Source: Panicum virgatum
Lineage: Eukaryota > Streptophyta > Magnoliopsida > Poales > Poaceae
DNA length: 64,000 nt
NCBI RefSeq assembly: GCF_016808335.1
Contig: NC_053139.1
Span: 38,374,464 to 38,438,463 of the forward strand
Reading direction: 5' to 3'
This document shows positions 22,101-34,026 of this stretch, in pieces (the first letter of the stretch is position 1; each line of letters starts with the position of its first letter). Below the pieces are notes generated by a model. It was not told the origin of the DNA. It was given only the letters and a program-made list of their open reading frames with translations, and did not search any database. The translations under genes and the position numbers were made by a program.

Positions 22101-25100
22101 CGACCAGCAAGTGTAAGCAATACTGTTCCAAAACCTCCAGCAGTTATCCACTTCTGGGTATTGAAACCCAGCAATTCCATAAAGAGAGAAACAGCAGCAA
22201 TCCAAATACCAGTATAAAGAGCTTTTGTGATAAAATCAAATCCCATCTGCCGCAAAAATTTTTTTGCATAAGTGATACAGAAACATGAATTTTTTTTATA
22301 AAAATGTATTATGTGGTAAAAATATTAAAAATCAGAAGAATATCTTGACTCTATTACTTATTTGTAGATTTGGTAATGTACATGTCATATACTCATATCA
22401 GACACTCAGAAGTATAGCAAATAGAGTGTGGGCTGCTAGCAAGTAAATGTTGGCATGGAATTTTTGTGATTCAAACACACAAGTCATTCAGCAAAAGTTT
22501 CAATAATTAATTCTATATTATTATTAAAAATGAATCAGAGTGTCATTTTCTATATTATTATAACTCCACTGATTTAGCCTCCACTCCTTTCCTCCCACTT
22601 CTGATACAGAATTCTGGAAACTGAAGAGAAAACGGGTAGGATGAGCGCCGCAGTCTAAACTCCTTGATCATCCTCACAGGGTTTATATGGAAACATCAAA
22701 ACAGATGTGCCTTTGAGGGCCAGGTGCCGGATGAACAACAGCTAGCTATGTGGGATGAGGCAACACTCTGGGCCAATGTGCAGGCCAGGGTTTTTCCCTG
22801 GGTTCTTAGTGTCTTTTCTGTTTTCTTTTGTGTTTCAGCCAGAAGGCCTGTTTTGTTTCTTGTTTCTCTTCTCTTCTCTGTTTTTGGTGTTTCCTTGAGC
22901 TCCGTTTGTGGACCACTTCTTCTACTTCTTCATATTGTCCTTGTATACTCACATCCATATTTCTGTCAATCCCAAACAAACCTTGCATTAAATCTAGGAT
23001 AAATCCATGATAGCTTATAGGTTACCCCTTAGGATGAAATGAGATGAGGTAGGAGAGTTAGGGCTGAAAGAGAGGGTAGTGATGTCTCATACTCTCATGC
23101 AAGACATAGCCCTTGTTAATAAATCGAGAAGAGTATGAAGAGCAAAATACTGCACCGGAGGAAGGTAGTTTCACTTAGGGCATGCACAATGAAGGTGCTT
23201 CGATGACAAAAACCATTTTTGATTTTTGCCATGTCATATGCACCAGGTGCTTATATGATGAATGAGATGCTTAAGCTGTGCTAACTGGTTGGCAAAGCTT
23301 ATTTAAGACAGGTTTGCATTGTAGGGATTAACTTTTATATATGGGCTAACTGTGTAACAACAGTCTCCCTCCTCCCTCCCTCCCTCCCTCCCAGCTCCCT
23401 CCCTCCCTCCAAGCACTTATGTCTGAGCATCTTGCATTGTACTACCTCTGTCCCAAAATAAGTCATTCTGACTATGTACCTGGGCAGGTACAGAAATGCA
23501 CATACACCCCTTGCATTCACCCTTATCTTCTGGCCTTGGGGCATTTAGACAATCACCAAGAGAAACTGCACTGTAGGTCCATAAACTAGCATGATTCCAA
23601 CTAGCTACCTCAACTTAAACATTAAACTATCAGATCCTGGACTTGCTAATATGTTAGTATACTTTCTCACAATTGGTATTGACTAACAAGGTCAGATGAT
23701 GACCAGTCAGTTTAAGGTGGCAACTAAATTTGCTAAATTATTAATTTCTGATATCACGTGCACATGGAACTCTCTCCGCTTCTCTAATTGCTCACGGCTC
23801 AAAAAGGAACCTGCTAGCGCAAGTCAGAAGTGCTCCACAGCGAGCAGTATGATTTTGATGGTGGATTTCCCACTTATGGCTTTTGTTGGTTCGCTTAAGC
23901 TGCATCTTAAACATTTTAGTGCCTTAGTGTTACAAAAGAAGGTAGCTGTGTGCTTAGGATCTTGGGTTTATGCCATTTTTTCCCAAATATTCACAATATT
24001 GCCTCTTTTTTATTCTTTTTTGTTTTTGCTGTCTTTGTCAAAGGCAGTGAGCCTACCATGGAATCTGTCATCTTGTTGGTTCTTGATGATGGCTCAAATC
24101 TGATAAGGCACTCAAAGTTGAGGCAGTAAAGCAACTCATTGGGGAAGAGGGTTCCTGCCAGTAGAATTTAGGGGATGGTGGCCTCGGTGAACTATTAGAA
24201 GTAATTGTTTCAAAAGAAGCAATGTTCGATCCTGCAGCTCTGGAACCCTTATTTGGAGATCAAGAGATAGGATTCAAGCCATAAAGAGAGTTCTACATTC
24301 TACAATTAATTAGCCATGCATTCCTATGTTTGTTTTTTAGTGAATGGTTGGTGGAGGGGGAGGCCCCTAGTGAATAAAGAGAAGTAAATTGCTAGCGACG
24401 CAAACGTATGGTTCAAAGAACTATGGTAGATACCGAAATTTACTTATTATGATACAAGGATATTACATTTCTTGTATCGTTGGGATTACGCATATCCACG
24501 AGAAATTTTTGTACCTGCTGAATCAAGCTAAAAGAAGAAAAATTATGTCAGTTTTAAAAATGAAAAAAAAACTGAACACAAATAAACCAACTCAATCATA
24601 GGCAAGAGAACATAAAAAATAATGGAACCTTTAAGATAATGCAAATCGGGGTAGCAATTACTAGCGTTGATCTGCAGATCTTTCTATTGCAACACATTAC
24701 ACATGAAAGACCATTGTAACCTAACTAATTCCTTGGTTCATTGCTAAACAATGTTGAAATTACTCCCTCAAATAACAAATATAAGTAGTTTTAGGTTTGC
24801 CCAAGTCAAACTGTTTTGTAGCTTTCAGCATCAATAGCTAAAAATATAAATAGTTTTGCAACATAAGGTTGATGCTACTAGATTCACAATGGTTTAAATT
24901 GTAGTCTCCAGCATGTGCTTTTGCAATCACAGCTATCTTGACTCTTGAGCACTTGACCACAAACTATCTAGATATGTTGTTATTAGCTTGAACTAGTAAC
25001 TTACATGAGCATGATTCAATCGATAAAGTTGCAACTTACAAACAACACCTGAAGTTTTTCATAGAATGTAGTATCTGCACCTTGTGAGAATATAAGCAAC

Positions 25101-28100
25101 AGCCAGGACAGTTGATAATGATCTCACGAAAGTTATCAGCCGCGTTTTCACAGCTTGGCTTGGTGCTGAAGGCAACACAACTGGATCCAAACCCCTGTAA
25201 GATGTTGCATTGACAAAGAAAGATAAATAACAGAAAACAAAAACTAAGAAAAAGTGTTAAATCCCATTTGGACCACATAAATTTTGCAGGAATTGTAGGT
25301 AGTGCAATTCCTATGGGAAACAGGAAGAATTCCAACATTACAAAGAGTCCAAAGCATTACAACAATGAAATATCAAGCAGATAGGGTTACCACAGCAGAA
25401 AGCAACTATTATAATATGGTGGAGCTATACCTGCAGATTAGTGTTGCTCCTGTCCAGAGAAGTAGAGGTTGAAGGTAGGACGAAGAAACTAAATAAGTAC
25501 GGCTCTTCTTCCAGTTGCCTCCATGCTGCAAGGTCCATTATATGTTGCCATATATTTAGCTAGCCCAGTATATAATCATATAAATATAGCTGCAAGTAAC
25601 AGAAGCATACATCAAAACGGTTTCTAATATCCCGCATTAGAGGCAAAAAACCCCATAGAGCAAACACAATAATTCCAACTGCAGGGAGCACAAGCGAAGT
25701 AGCAGGATTTGCAAGTAAAGTATCACATGACCTGTCGAGAAAAATAAAAGTAATTAATAAAAAGATATGAACTGCAAACACGGTATAGCAATAAACAGTT
25801 TTCAAGTAAATAAAATGTTTCACATCTCTGAAACTTTTAGATTTTTTATAAAGTACAGAATGCTTCTGTAGAAATGGGGTACAATGGTACCACCGTATCA
25901 TTGCCATGGGCATATTTGCATTTTGATTAAAACTAAAGGAGACAATTTCAAGCGTTAACCTAATGGATTTGCATAGTGTCATGGTAATAATCTTAAGAAA
26001 GAATAAGTCAGAAACAAAAGTCAATTTAAACTGCCTAAGAAATGTAGCGTAAGAGCACGATAAGGTTTAAAACTGTAGTTCTATTAAATTAGCTACTCCC
26101 TCCGTTCCAAATTATAGGTCGTTTGACTTTTTAATCTCAATTTTGACCACTCGTCTTATTCAAAAAAGTTGTGCAAACATAGCCAAATTTAAGTCATTCT
26201 TGAAGAATATGTGTTGATAAAGCAAGTCACAACAAAGAAGTGATATTTTGAACAAATTTTTTAATAAGACGTGTGGTCAAACTAGGGATAAAAAAGTCAA
26301 ACGACCTATAATTTGGAATGGAGGGAGTACCAACTATATAACCTAACAAATGGGTAGAGTTATTGACTAATCCATAACTTACTTTAGAAAAGAAAAATTA
26401 AAGAGATACCCCAATACCATGACATATATCATATATGTGCCACATATGCCAAAACATCAAATTTAGTACCAGTGCTGTTTTATCATCTAACTTCAACAGG
26501 TTACTAAAGCCTGAAGACCTCAGCAATAGCAACAAGAGGTTTACTTTATCACCCTACTGGATGCAAATTTTCCTATGTTCACCTTACCAACATAATGGAA
26601 AATAGTTACCAATGCATGGTACTCACAAGAAACTGGTAGGATCCAAATTACCATCTTTGGATGCCAGGAACTATCTAAGCATTCAGAAACTTCATATGTA
26701 AAGAATGGTACAATGATAACTACCTAGTCAGTGCTAATGATGCGCTCTTGATAAGAGGATTTTCCTGAGAAGGAACTGGCAAGGCAAAAGACCTAAAGCC
26801 CAAAGATCTATATCTATTAGGAATATAAGGCATGAGCCTGTAGTTACTCTCCAACGCATAATGACCCCAATAGTCTTGTCGCTGCAAAAACAGAAACAAA
26901 TAAAATAAAAACATGAGTTATTATGTAAGATCTACAACAGTGGGGCAAAATCAGTGCACTTTTTAATTGGTATAACTTGGACACCATCATTCTAAAAAAG
27001 ATTTGTCCAGCTGGACACCACACCATTGTTGAATCCCAACCCCTTTGCTGAGTCAGACACCCACACCCGAATCAGACTCTGACACCCAAAGCTATGTCCA
27101 AGCAACACTGTTTCTAATCACTGTACTGGCACAAATTATAAGAAAAAATAGAATTATTTCTATACAACAATAATATCATGGAATAAATCTTGGAAACAAT
27201 GGCAGCACTCAAGTTAGGATGAGAAGGCTGTCAATTACACATTATATTATAAGGGGTAAAGTATGTCAAGTTTCGGTTCTACAGTCTTTGATACCTACTT
27301 CTAAGTTTTATGGTTTCAGTCTCCAAGGCACACATCGGAAAATAATGTTGTTGATAAAACTGTAAAATACAATGCTGTAAAGTAGTTTTAGCAATGAAAG
27401 TGCAAATGTCGTTTTCATAAGGCCAACAAATTTTGACTCCACACTCCCCACAAGTCTATGTTTGGAGAGACATAGTGGAGTATGAATAAACAGCATTGTT
27501 GCTTAGTGAAGCATATGTGATGGATGGCAGCAAAGATAAATACACACATTTATCAACATCAGTTAGTTCTCATTTCTCAACCTATCAATAAATATGATGA
27601 AGTATATTTTATGTAAATGATTGATCAAAAGGCACGCAGATAAGCCTTTACTTCAAAGAAATACATTTACATCCAAAAGCAGCAGCATATTGCTTAACCT
27701 TATTTCCTAGTGAGTATGACTAATGCCTTTTGATATTCTGAGTGGCTGTGTGCTCTACACAACTCAAACCAAATACACTCAAATGCCTCATTCTGTAGGA
27801 AGGATAGACTTGTGTATAATCGTGGGTTGTATTGCATTGAGCCTTGAGCCCTTGAGGGTGAATATATAGGGGTACAAGACATGGGGGGGGGGGGGCACAA
27901 GATGCCTCCCAAGATATTTCCTATACTACCAAATATACTCAACACATTCTTTTGGAATTTGGAATAGGTTTAAATTGGTCAGAAAATATTTCAAAATAAA
28001 AATAGTTTTGAAAAATAATATCATGATATAGGAGTTATCTATTACAACTACATAAAAGAAAAAGATGTAATGGTTAATTCTGTTAGCGAGGCTATTAGTG

Positions 28101-31100
28101 GGCTGGCCCATGGGTCATGGCGCCCAGTCTACGCGGCTAGGGTTGCCCTTTGGGTTTATGGTAGTTGATCATGATTAGGCAAGGATCTCCGTTGATTGGG
28201 TGTATTCTATAAACCATAGATACCGATCCTTGCCTATATAATATACCATTGTACTCTCATTAATCAATCACCGATTTCCCGAGCCATATTTGCTTTCATG
28301 GTATCAAGAGTCCCAGTTCCTCGGATCCCCCTTCCGCTGCCCTAGCACGCCGGCTCCTTGCCGTGCAGTGCTTGCGCGCCGGCGCCTCGCCGTGCAGCGC
28401 CCTCCCTCCCTCGCGCGCCGGATCTCCTCTGTGTTTCGCCATGGTCAGCACCCCACCGACCTCTCCATCCGCCACCGCCGCCGCCGCCACCAAGGCCCAG
28501 GCGGATGCCGCCACAGCCGACGAGCAGGCACGCAATGATGCGCTCGCCCTCCTTAAGGCCGCGGAGGACGAGCTCCTCCAGGCGACAACAGAGCGCGACG
28601 CAGCAGCCGCGCTGATCCAGGCCGCCTTGGATCGCGCCGGCGGCGGCCCTGCGACGCCACCGCCGCCGCCTCCCCCTGAGGACAAGGAAGAGGACGCCCC
28701 GTCCCAGCACGGTCTCCGCGACGCCATGCTGCTGCACGAGGCTGCCACCGTCCTCAATCTCCACGCCCAGGCCGTCTCGATCCAGAACATCCAGAGTTTG
28801 ATCCCGACCATCCTCGACATCAACTCTGGTAACTACGCTCGCTGGCGTGATCAGTTTCTGCTCACCGCCGGCAAGTTCTCCCTTCAGGATCACGTTCTGC
28901 TCGACGCCCGGGCCCCTGCCTCCCCAGACTGGGCTCGCATGGACTGCGTTGTTCAGTCCTGGATCGCCGGCACCCTCTCCGACGACCTCGCCGACGCCAT
29001 CTCCAGCCGCGGCTCCACTGCTTGCGAACTCTGGGTCGCACTGGAGACACAGTTTCTGGGGAACCGTGAGACACGCACGCTTCTCCTCGATGTCGAGTTC
29101 CACAGCTTCGCCCAGGGCGATCTCTCCGTCACCGACTACTGCCGGCGCTTCAAGAGGATGGCTGATCAGCTCGCCGATCTTGGGGGCCCCGTTCTAGACC
29201 GCACGCTCGTCCTCAACGTTCTTCGTCGCCCGCGGCCTGAACGAGCGCTTCACCAACATCGGCATCCATCTTCGTCGCGGGCGCCCGTTCCCGACCTTCA
29301 AGTAGGCCCAAGCTGAGCTCCTCCTCGAAGAGATGAACATGGCGCATCAGTCTCCTTCCACGCCGCCCGCGGCATTCGTCGCTTCGTCCGCTCCCAAGCC
29401 GGCCACGGGCTCCGGGGGCGCCGGCCCTGGTGCTCCTCCTGCGGCGCCCAAGTCCAAGAACCGGCGATCCAAGCACGGCGGCGGCGGCGGCAAGGCGCCT
29501 GACGCCGGCACTGCATTTGGTGGTGGCCAGACCGCTGGCACCAAAGCGGCGTCCACCCCCCGTGGTCCGGGTCCATCCAGATGTGGCCCGGTCCGCGGCC
29601 TCCCATGGCGCCGCTTCCTCCACGACCGCAGCAACAGGCCTTGCTGGCCCAACCGAGTCCGCAGCAGCAGCAGGCCTTGCTGGCGCAGCAGCTCCAGCAG
29701 TTCCAGTAGGCACAGCACCAGCCTCAGGCCGCTGCACCGGTCCAGGACACCACCGGCCAGTGGGTTCCCCCCTCCCCCCGGCCCCGGGATTCTACCATCC
29801 CATGGTCGGAACGCCCTCCTGGGATCAGCAGTCCCTCGCCTCCGCCTTCAGCACCATGACGTTGAACCAGCCGTAGCCAACCAACGAGTGGTACTTCGAC
29901 TCAAGTGCTACCTCTCACAGGGCTTCTCATTCCGATATTCTTTCACATTCTTCTCCCATGCGGTATCCTACTCCCACTTCTATTATTGTCGGTAATGGTT
30001 CCTTGTTACCTGTCACTTCTACCGGCGCTACTGTTCTTCATCCCTCCTTGCATCTTAATAATGTTTTGGTTTCCCCACAACTTATTAAGAATCTTATTTC
30101 TGTTCGCCAGTTCACTACCGACAATAATTGTTCTGTTGAGTTTGACCCGTCTGGTTGTTCTGTGAAGGACCTTCAGTCTCGGAACGTGATCATCAGGTGC
30201 AATAGCTCTGGGCCGCTGTACCCCCTTCGCCTTCTGGCTGCGCACTCCCTAGTTGCTTCCTCTGAGTCATCACGGCATCGCCGCCTCGGTCATCCTGGGC
30301 ACGAGGCCCTCTCCAAGTTAGCGTCGTCCGGCCTACCTGCCCTGCCGCCATGACACAAGCTCCTCACTCTGTCACGCTTGTCAGCTAGGCCGTCATATGC
30401 GTCTTCCTTTCAGTACTTCAGTGTCTAGAGCGTCCAGTAATTTTGAACTTATACATTGTGACCTGTGGACATCTCCTGTTCTTAGTATTTCTGGTTACAA
30501 ATACTATTATACTTGACGATTGCTCTCATTATACCTGGACGTTCCTGCTAAAGCTGAAATGAAATCTGACGCCTTTTCTACGCTCACTCACTTTTTTGCC
30601 TACATGACTACTTAGTTTGGTTCCACAGTGAAGGCCGTTCAGTGCGACAATGGCAAGGAGTTCGACAACTCCAGCTCTCGCACGTTCTTCCTCACTCATG
30701 GGATGCATCTCCGCATGTCCTGTCCTTACACTTCGCCTCAAAACGGTAAGACTGAGCGCCTCATTCGTTCTCTCAACAATGTTGTGCATTGACTTCTGTT
30801 TCAGGCCTCCCTTCCGTCCTCCTACTGGGGTGAAACCCTCCAGACAGCTACCTACCTCCTCAACATTTTGCCTACCAAGACACTTCGGTCCTCTACACCG
30901 CACGCAGCCCTTTTTGGTGCTGCGCCCTCCTACGACCACCTCTGTGTCTTTAGTTGCAAATGTTATCCCAACCTGTCTGCCACAGCCACCCACAAACTCT
31001 CTCCTCGATCCACCCTATGTCTTCCTGGGATACTCTGCTCACCATAAAGGATACCACTGTCTCGATCTCTCTTCCAATAGAGTGATCATCACCCGTCATG

Positions 31101-34026
31101 TCATCTTCGACGAGTCAGCCTTTCCATTTGCTGATTGCGGCTCCTCTCCCTCCCGGGCGGACCTTGAGTTTTTGGATGCTACTGACTCTGTGCCAGCTCC
31201 CATTGGACCTGTGCATCGGCTTCTCCTTGCAGGACTTGGCGACCTCCTTCCCGCACAGCCACGTGCGGCTGCGCCTTCGGTGCCGCTCGACACCACCATG
31301 GCTGGTTCGGTAGCGCATCCTGCGCTCCCAGCCGAGGTCCCGTCCTCTTCGTTGCCCCTGGACGCGCCTGCACTGCCACGTGTGGCCCCCTTTGTCGCTG
31401 CCATGTGCGGCCCCCTTCGTCGCTGCACAGCCACGTGCGGCCTCGGCTTCTTCGCCTTCGACTGCGCCTGCACAGCCACGTGCGGTCTCGGCTTCCCCGA
31501 CACGCGGCCCTCCACCGGGCTTTGAGTCGCTCGGATCTCCAGTCGGCCCCGCGCCGGCCATCCCGTCGCCGCCGCTAGCGCCCTTCGTCCCTGCCCAGCG
31601 CGTGATCACTCAGGTGTACACGCGCCGGCCGCGACAACAGGCTCCTTCTCCGGCGCTGCAACCGCCAGCTTCCTCTGAGGATCCACAGCTTCCAGAGGGT
31701 GCTGTTGCAGTGCCTCCACCGTCCAACCAGCATGCTATGCGTACGAGGGCCAAGAGTGGCTTTCGGGTACCAGCACTGTACCACGCTACGCCGCTCTCTG
31801 CCATCCCGAAGACCTACCGTAGTGCTCTCGCTAATCCTAATTGGCGAGCTGCTATGGTAGAAGAACATGATGCCTTGCTGAAAAACCACACCTGGGATCT
31901 TGTGCCTCGCCCCTCGCGAGCCAACGTCGTCACTGGCAAGTGGATTTTCAAGCACAAGTTCAATGCTGACGGGACTTCGGAGCGGTACAAAGCGCGCTGG
32001 GTACTTCGAGGTTTCACTCAGCGTCCTGGTGTGGACTTTGCAGAGACTTTCAGTCCAGTGGTCAAGCCTGCCACCGTCCGTACTGTTCTCTCTCTGGCAC
32101 TCGCCCGGCACTGGCCTATTCATCAGTTGGATGTGAAGAATGCTTTCTTGCATGGCACCTTGTCAGAGACAGTGTTCTGCGCTCAGCCGTCTGGTTTCGA
32201 GGATCCCGCCCATCCAGATTTTGTTTGTCGTCTCAACAAGTCACTATATGGGTTGAAGCAGGCTCCTCGTGCTTGGTACAGTCGGTTTGCCACCTTTCTT
32301 CTGTCATTGGGGTTTGTTGAAGCCAAGACCGACACTTCGCTCTTTGTCTACCAGCGGAGTCTCGACACTACCTACTTATTGCTGTACGTTGATGACATTG
32401 TCCTCACAGCTTCCTCCCAGACATTCCTTCACCGGATCATCTCAGCCTTGCAGCAGGAGTTTTCCATGAAGGATTTAGGCGAACTGCATCACTTTCTTGG
32501 TATGCATGGTTAGCGTTGCAGTGATGACCTCCTTCTCTCTCAGCGGCAGTATATGTCGGATATTCTAGATTGTGCTAGAATGGCTGATTGCAAGCCGTGC
32601 TCTACCCCGGTTGATACAAATCCCAAGATGGCAGCAGCTGATGGTGCTCCTGTGGACGATGCCTCTGATTTTCGCAGTCTTGTTGGAGCTCTACAGTACT
32701 TGACCTTCACCCGGCCAGATATTGCATATGTTGTTCAGCAGGTCGGCCTCCACATGCATGACCCGCACCTCACCTGGCGGCTTTGAAGCGTATCCTTTGC
32801 TATGTCCGTGGCACCCTTCATCTCAGCCTTCTGTTGCGACCGTCTTCCTCGACAGATCTTGTGGTGTATACTGATGCTGATTGGGCCGGTTGTCCAGATA
32901 CGCGCAAGTCCACCTCGGGCTATGCTGTGTTTCTCGGTGACAACCTCATCTCCGGGTCCTCCAAGCGTCAGAACACTGTTTCCAGATCCAGCGCCAAGGC
33001 CGAGTACCGCGCCGTGGCTAATGGTGTCGCTGAGGCCACATGGTTGCGCCAATTGGTACATGAGCTTCACGCCCCTCTTCGCTGAGCTACACTGGTGTAT
33101 TGTGACAACATCAGCGCCGTCTACATGTCCTCCAACCCGGTTCAGCATCAGTGAACTAAGCATATTGAGATTGATCTCCACTTCATCCGGGAACGAGTCT
33201 CCATTGGTGATCTTCGTGTTCTTCCTGTGCCTACCTCTTCGCAGTATGCAGACATCTTCACCAAAGGGCTCCCCTCTTCTGTGTTCACGGAGTTCAGGAA
33301 CAGTCTGAACGTGCGCGGTGGCTGACGATCAGACTGCGGGGGCGTGTTAGCGAGCTATTAGTGGGCTGGCCCATGGGTCATGGCGCCCAGCCTAGGCGGC
33401 TAGGGTTGCCCTTTGGGTTTATGGTAGTTGATCATGATTAGCCAAAGATCTCCGTTGATTGGGTGTATTCTATAAACCCTAGATACCGATCCTTGCCTAT
33501 ATAATTTACCCTTGTACTCTCAATAATCAATCACCAATTTCCCGAGCCATATTTGCTTTCAAATTCTTCTGTCAAAACATACACACACTTGAAAGAACCA
33601 TTTGCTACAGCTAAACTGATTGTACTTCAAATTTTGAAACAAAAGAAAGGTGACAAAAAAATGGTAAATGAACAGTTACATGTCTTATGACAGTGCATGA
33701 GAAAAGAAGAATCCCTAGTCACTACCCCCTTCCAAATTGATCTTAGAATGAATGAACTGTGCTGTTAGCTTAACAATTGAAAAGAAAGAAAGCATACATC
33801 AGCAATTGAAGGAAACGAAGTGGATGACAAGGAAAGAGAACTCCTCATCTGATGGCTCTGAGCAAAACAAAAGAGAGAGCGAGAGAGAGATTCACAAAAC
33901 AATAACAAAAAAGACTGAGTAACAAGAAAATCAGCGAGCAATATGTACCCTAAATTTGTTCCTTTGGCAAAATATGTAAGAAGCAGGCAGCCTTAGGAAC
34001 ACCTGGGATGTCAATCCAACCGCCAT
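19163..34026 (-). CDS. MscS-like mechanosensitive ion channel, plastid MSL2/MSL3 type
   Basis: Thirteen coding exons on the minus strand: 34026-33949, 33857-33798, 26881-26724, 25731-25611, 25525-25431, 25194-25081, 24527-24467, 22246-22097, 22020-21910, 21695-21528, 21450-21337, 20483-20427 and 19870-19163. They are phase-consistent and give 664 residues, close to Arabidopsis MSL2/3. Residues 1-90 are Ser/Arg-rich, as in a plastid transit peptide. Hydrophobic helices follow at about 105-130, 150-170, 190-208 and 230-255. The MscS core contains [20 protein letters not shown] (pore helix) and IPNHKF in the beta domain (about residues 265-370). The last 235 residues are a hydrophilic, charged tail. 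MSL2/3 relieve plastid hypo-osmotic stress and influence plastid division. Intron 2 (6.9 kb) contains a copia element, intron 3 a Stowaway, and intron 7 LINE-derived sequence. Confidence 0.95.
20703..20920. repeat. Imperfect tandem duplication of about 108 bp in an MSL intron
   Basis: Two diverged copies (about 20703-20801 and 20813-20920) share GGCCAA(C/A)TTAAACATCA, TTTGGCAATGCAAAAT and GGACCT(A/G)TTTGGAC. They look like an old local duplication, or two copies of a small transposon end. Confidence 0.6.
21122..21170 (+). mobile_element. LINE 3' tail remnant
   Basis: CCTTAATACAAAGATACGCA, then GCTCTCCTGCGTATTCGAGA and an A-rich tail, matches the typical 3' end of grass LINE retroposons as I remember them. 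Only the tail is present. Confidence 0.5.
22655..22995 (+). mobile_element. LINE 3' fragment in an MSL intron
   Basis: The frame near 22664 reads [14 protein letters not shown], resembling the conserved C-terminal IWKxRNxxxFEG segment of plant LINE ORF2 proteins. A T-rich stretch typical of LINE 3' UTRs follows. It is truncated and non-functional. Confidence 0.55.
23363..23412. repeat. (CCCT)n low-complexity tract
   Basis: CCTCCCTC repeats interrupted once by CCCAGCT, within an MSL intron. Confidence 0.85.
26096..26327. mobile_element. Stowaway-type MITE, 232 bp, in MSL intron 3
   Basis: CTCCCTCCGTTCCAAATTAT at the left and its inverse at the right end are near-perfect inverted repeats extending inward (TCGTTTGACTTTTT / AAAAAGTCAAACGA). 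TA flanks both sides. It is better preserved than its relative at 10403-10628. Confidence 0.92.
27881..27894. repeat. Poly-G run
   Basis: A run of about 14 G residues in MSL intron 2. It is a likely spot for assembly or sequencing error and for length polymorphism. Confidence 0.9.
28081..33561 (+). mobile_element. Full-length but decayed Ty1/copia LTR retrotransposon in MSL intron 2
   Basis: Two LTRs of 218 and 217 bp (28081-28298, 33345-33561) both begin TGTTAGCGAG and end TTTGCTTTCA. They are flanked by the 5-bp duplication AATTC (28076-28080, 33562-33566). A primer site TGGTATCAAGAG (initiator-Met tRNA type) follows the left LTR, and a purine tract ACTGCGGGGGCG precedes the right one. It lies antisense to the host gene. 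I count about 10 substitutions and one indel between the LTRs, roughly 4-5% divergence. The coding region order is gag, protease, integrase, RT, RNase H (copia). Confidence 0.97.
28441..33324 (+). pseudogene. Copia gag-pol polyprotein, disrupted
   Basis: Gag (28441 to about 29330) has an Ala-rich N-terminus and the copia-gag block around [12 protein letters not shown] frameshift near 29230 and an in-frame stop at about 29304 break it. The protease motif at about 29898 reads DSSATSH instead of the usual D(S/T)GATSH. Pre-integrase [12 protein letters not shown] is at about 30270. Integrase (about 30540-31000) retains CDNGKEF and SPQNGKTER but has stops. RT (about 31740-32510) is the best preserved: [36 protein letters not shown] and YVDDIVL, then a stop at 32511. 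RNase H (about 32860-33320) has YTDADWAGC and ADIFTKGL. The element cannot encode its own proteins. Confidence 0.92.

Noticed and set aside
28296..29103. Long minus-strand frames opposite the copia gag
   Set aside because: Antisense shadows of GC-rich gag; the plus-strand gag block is recognisable.
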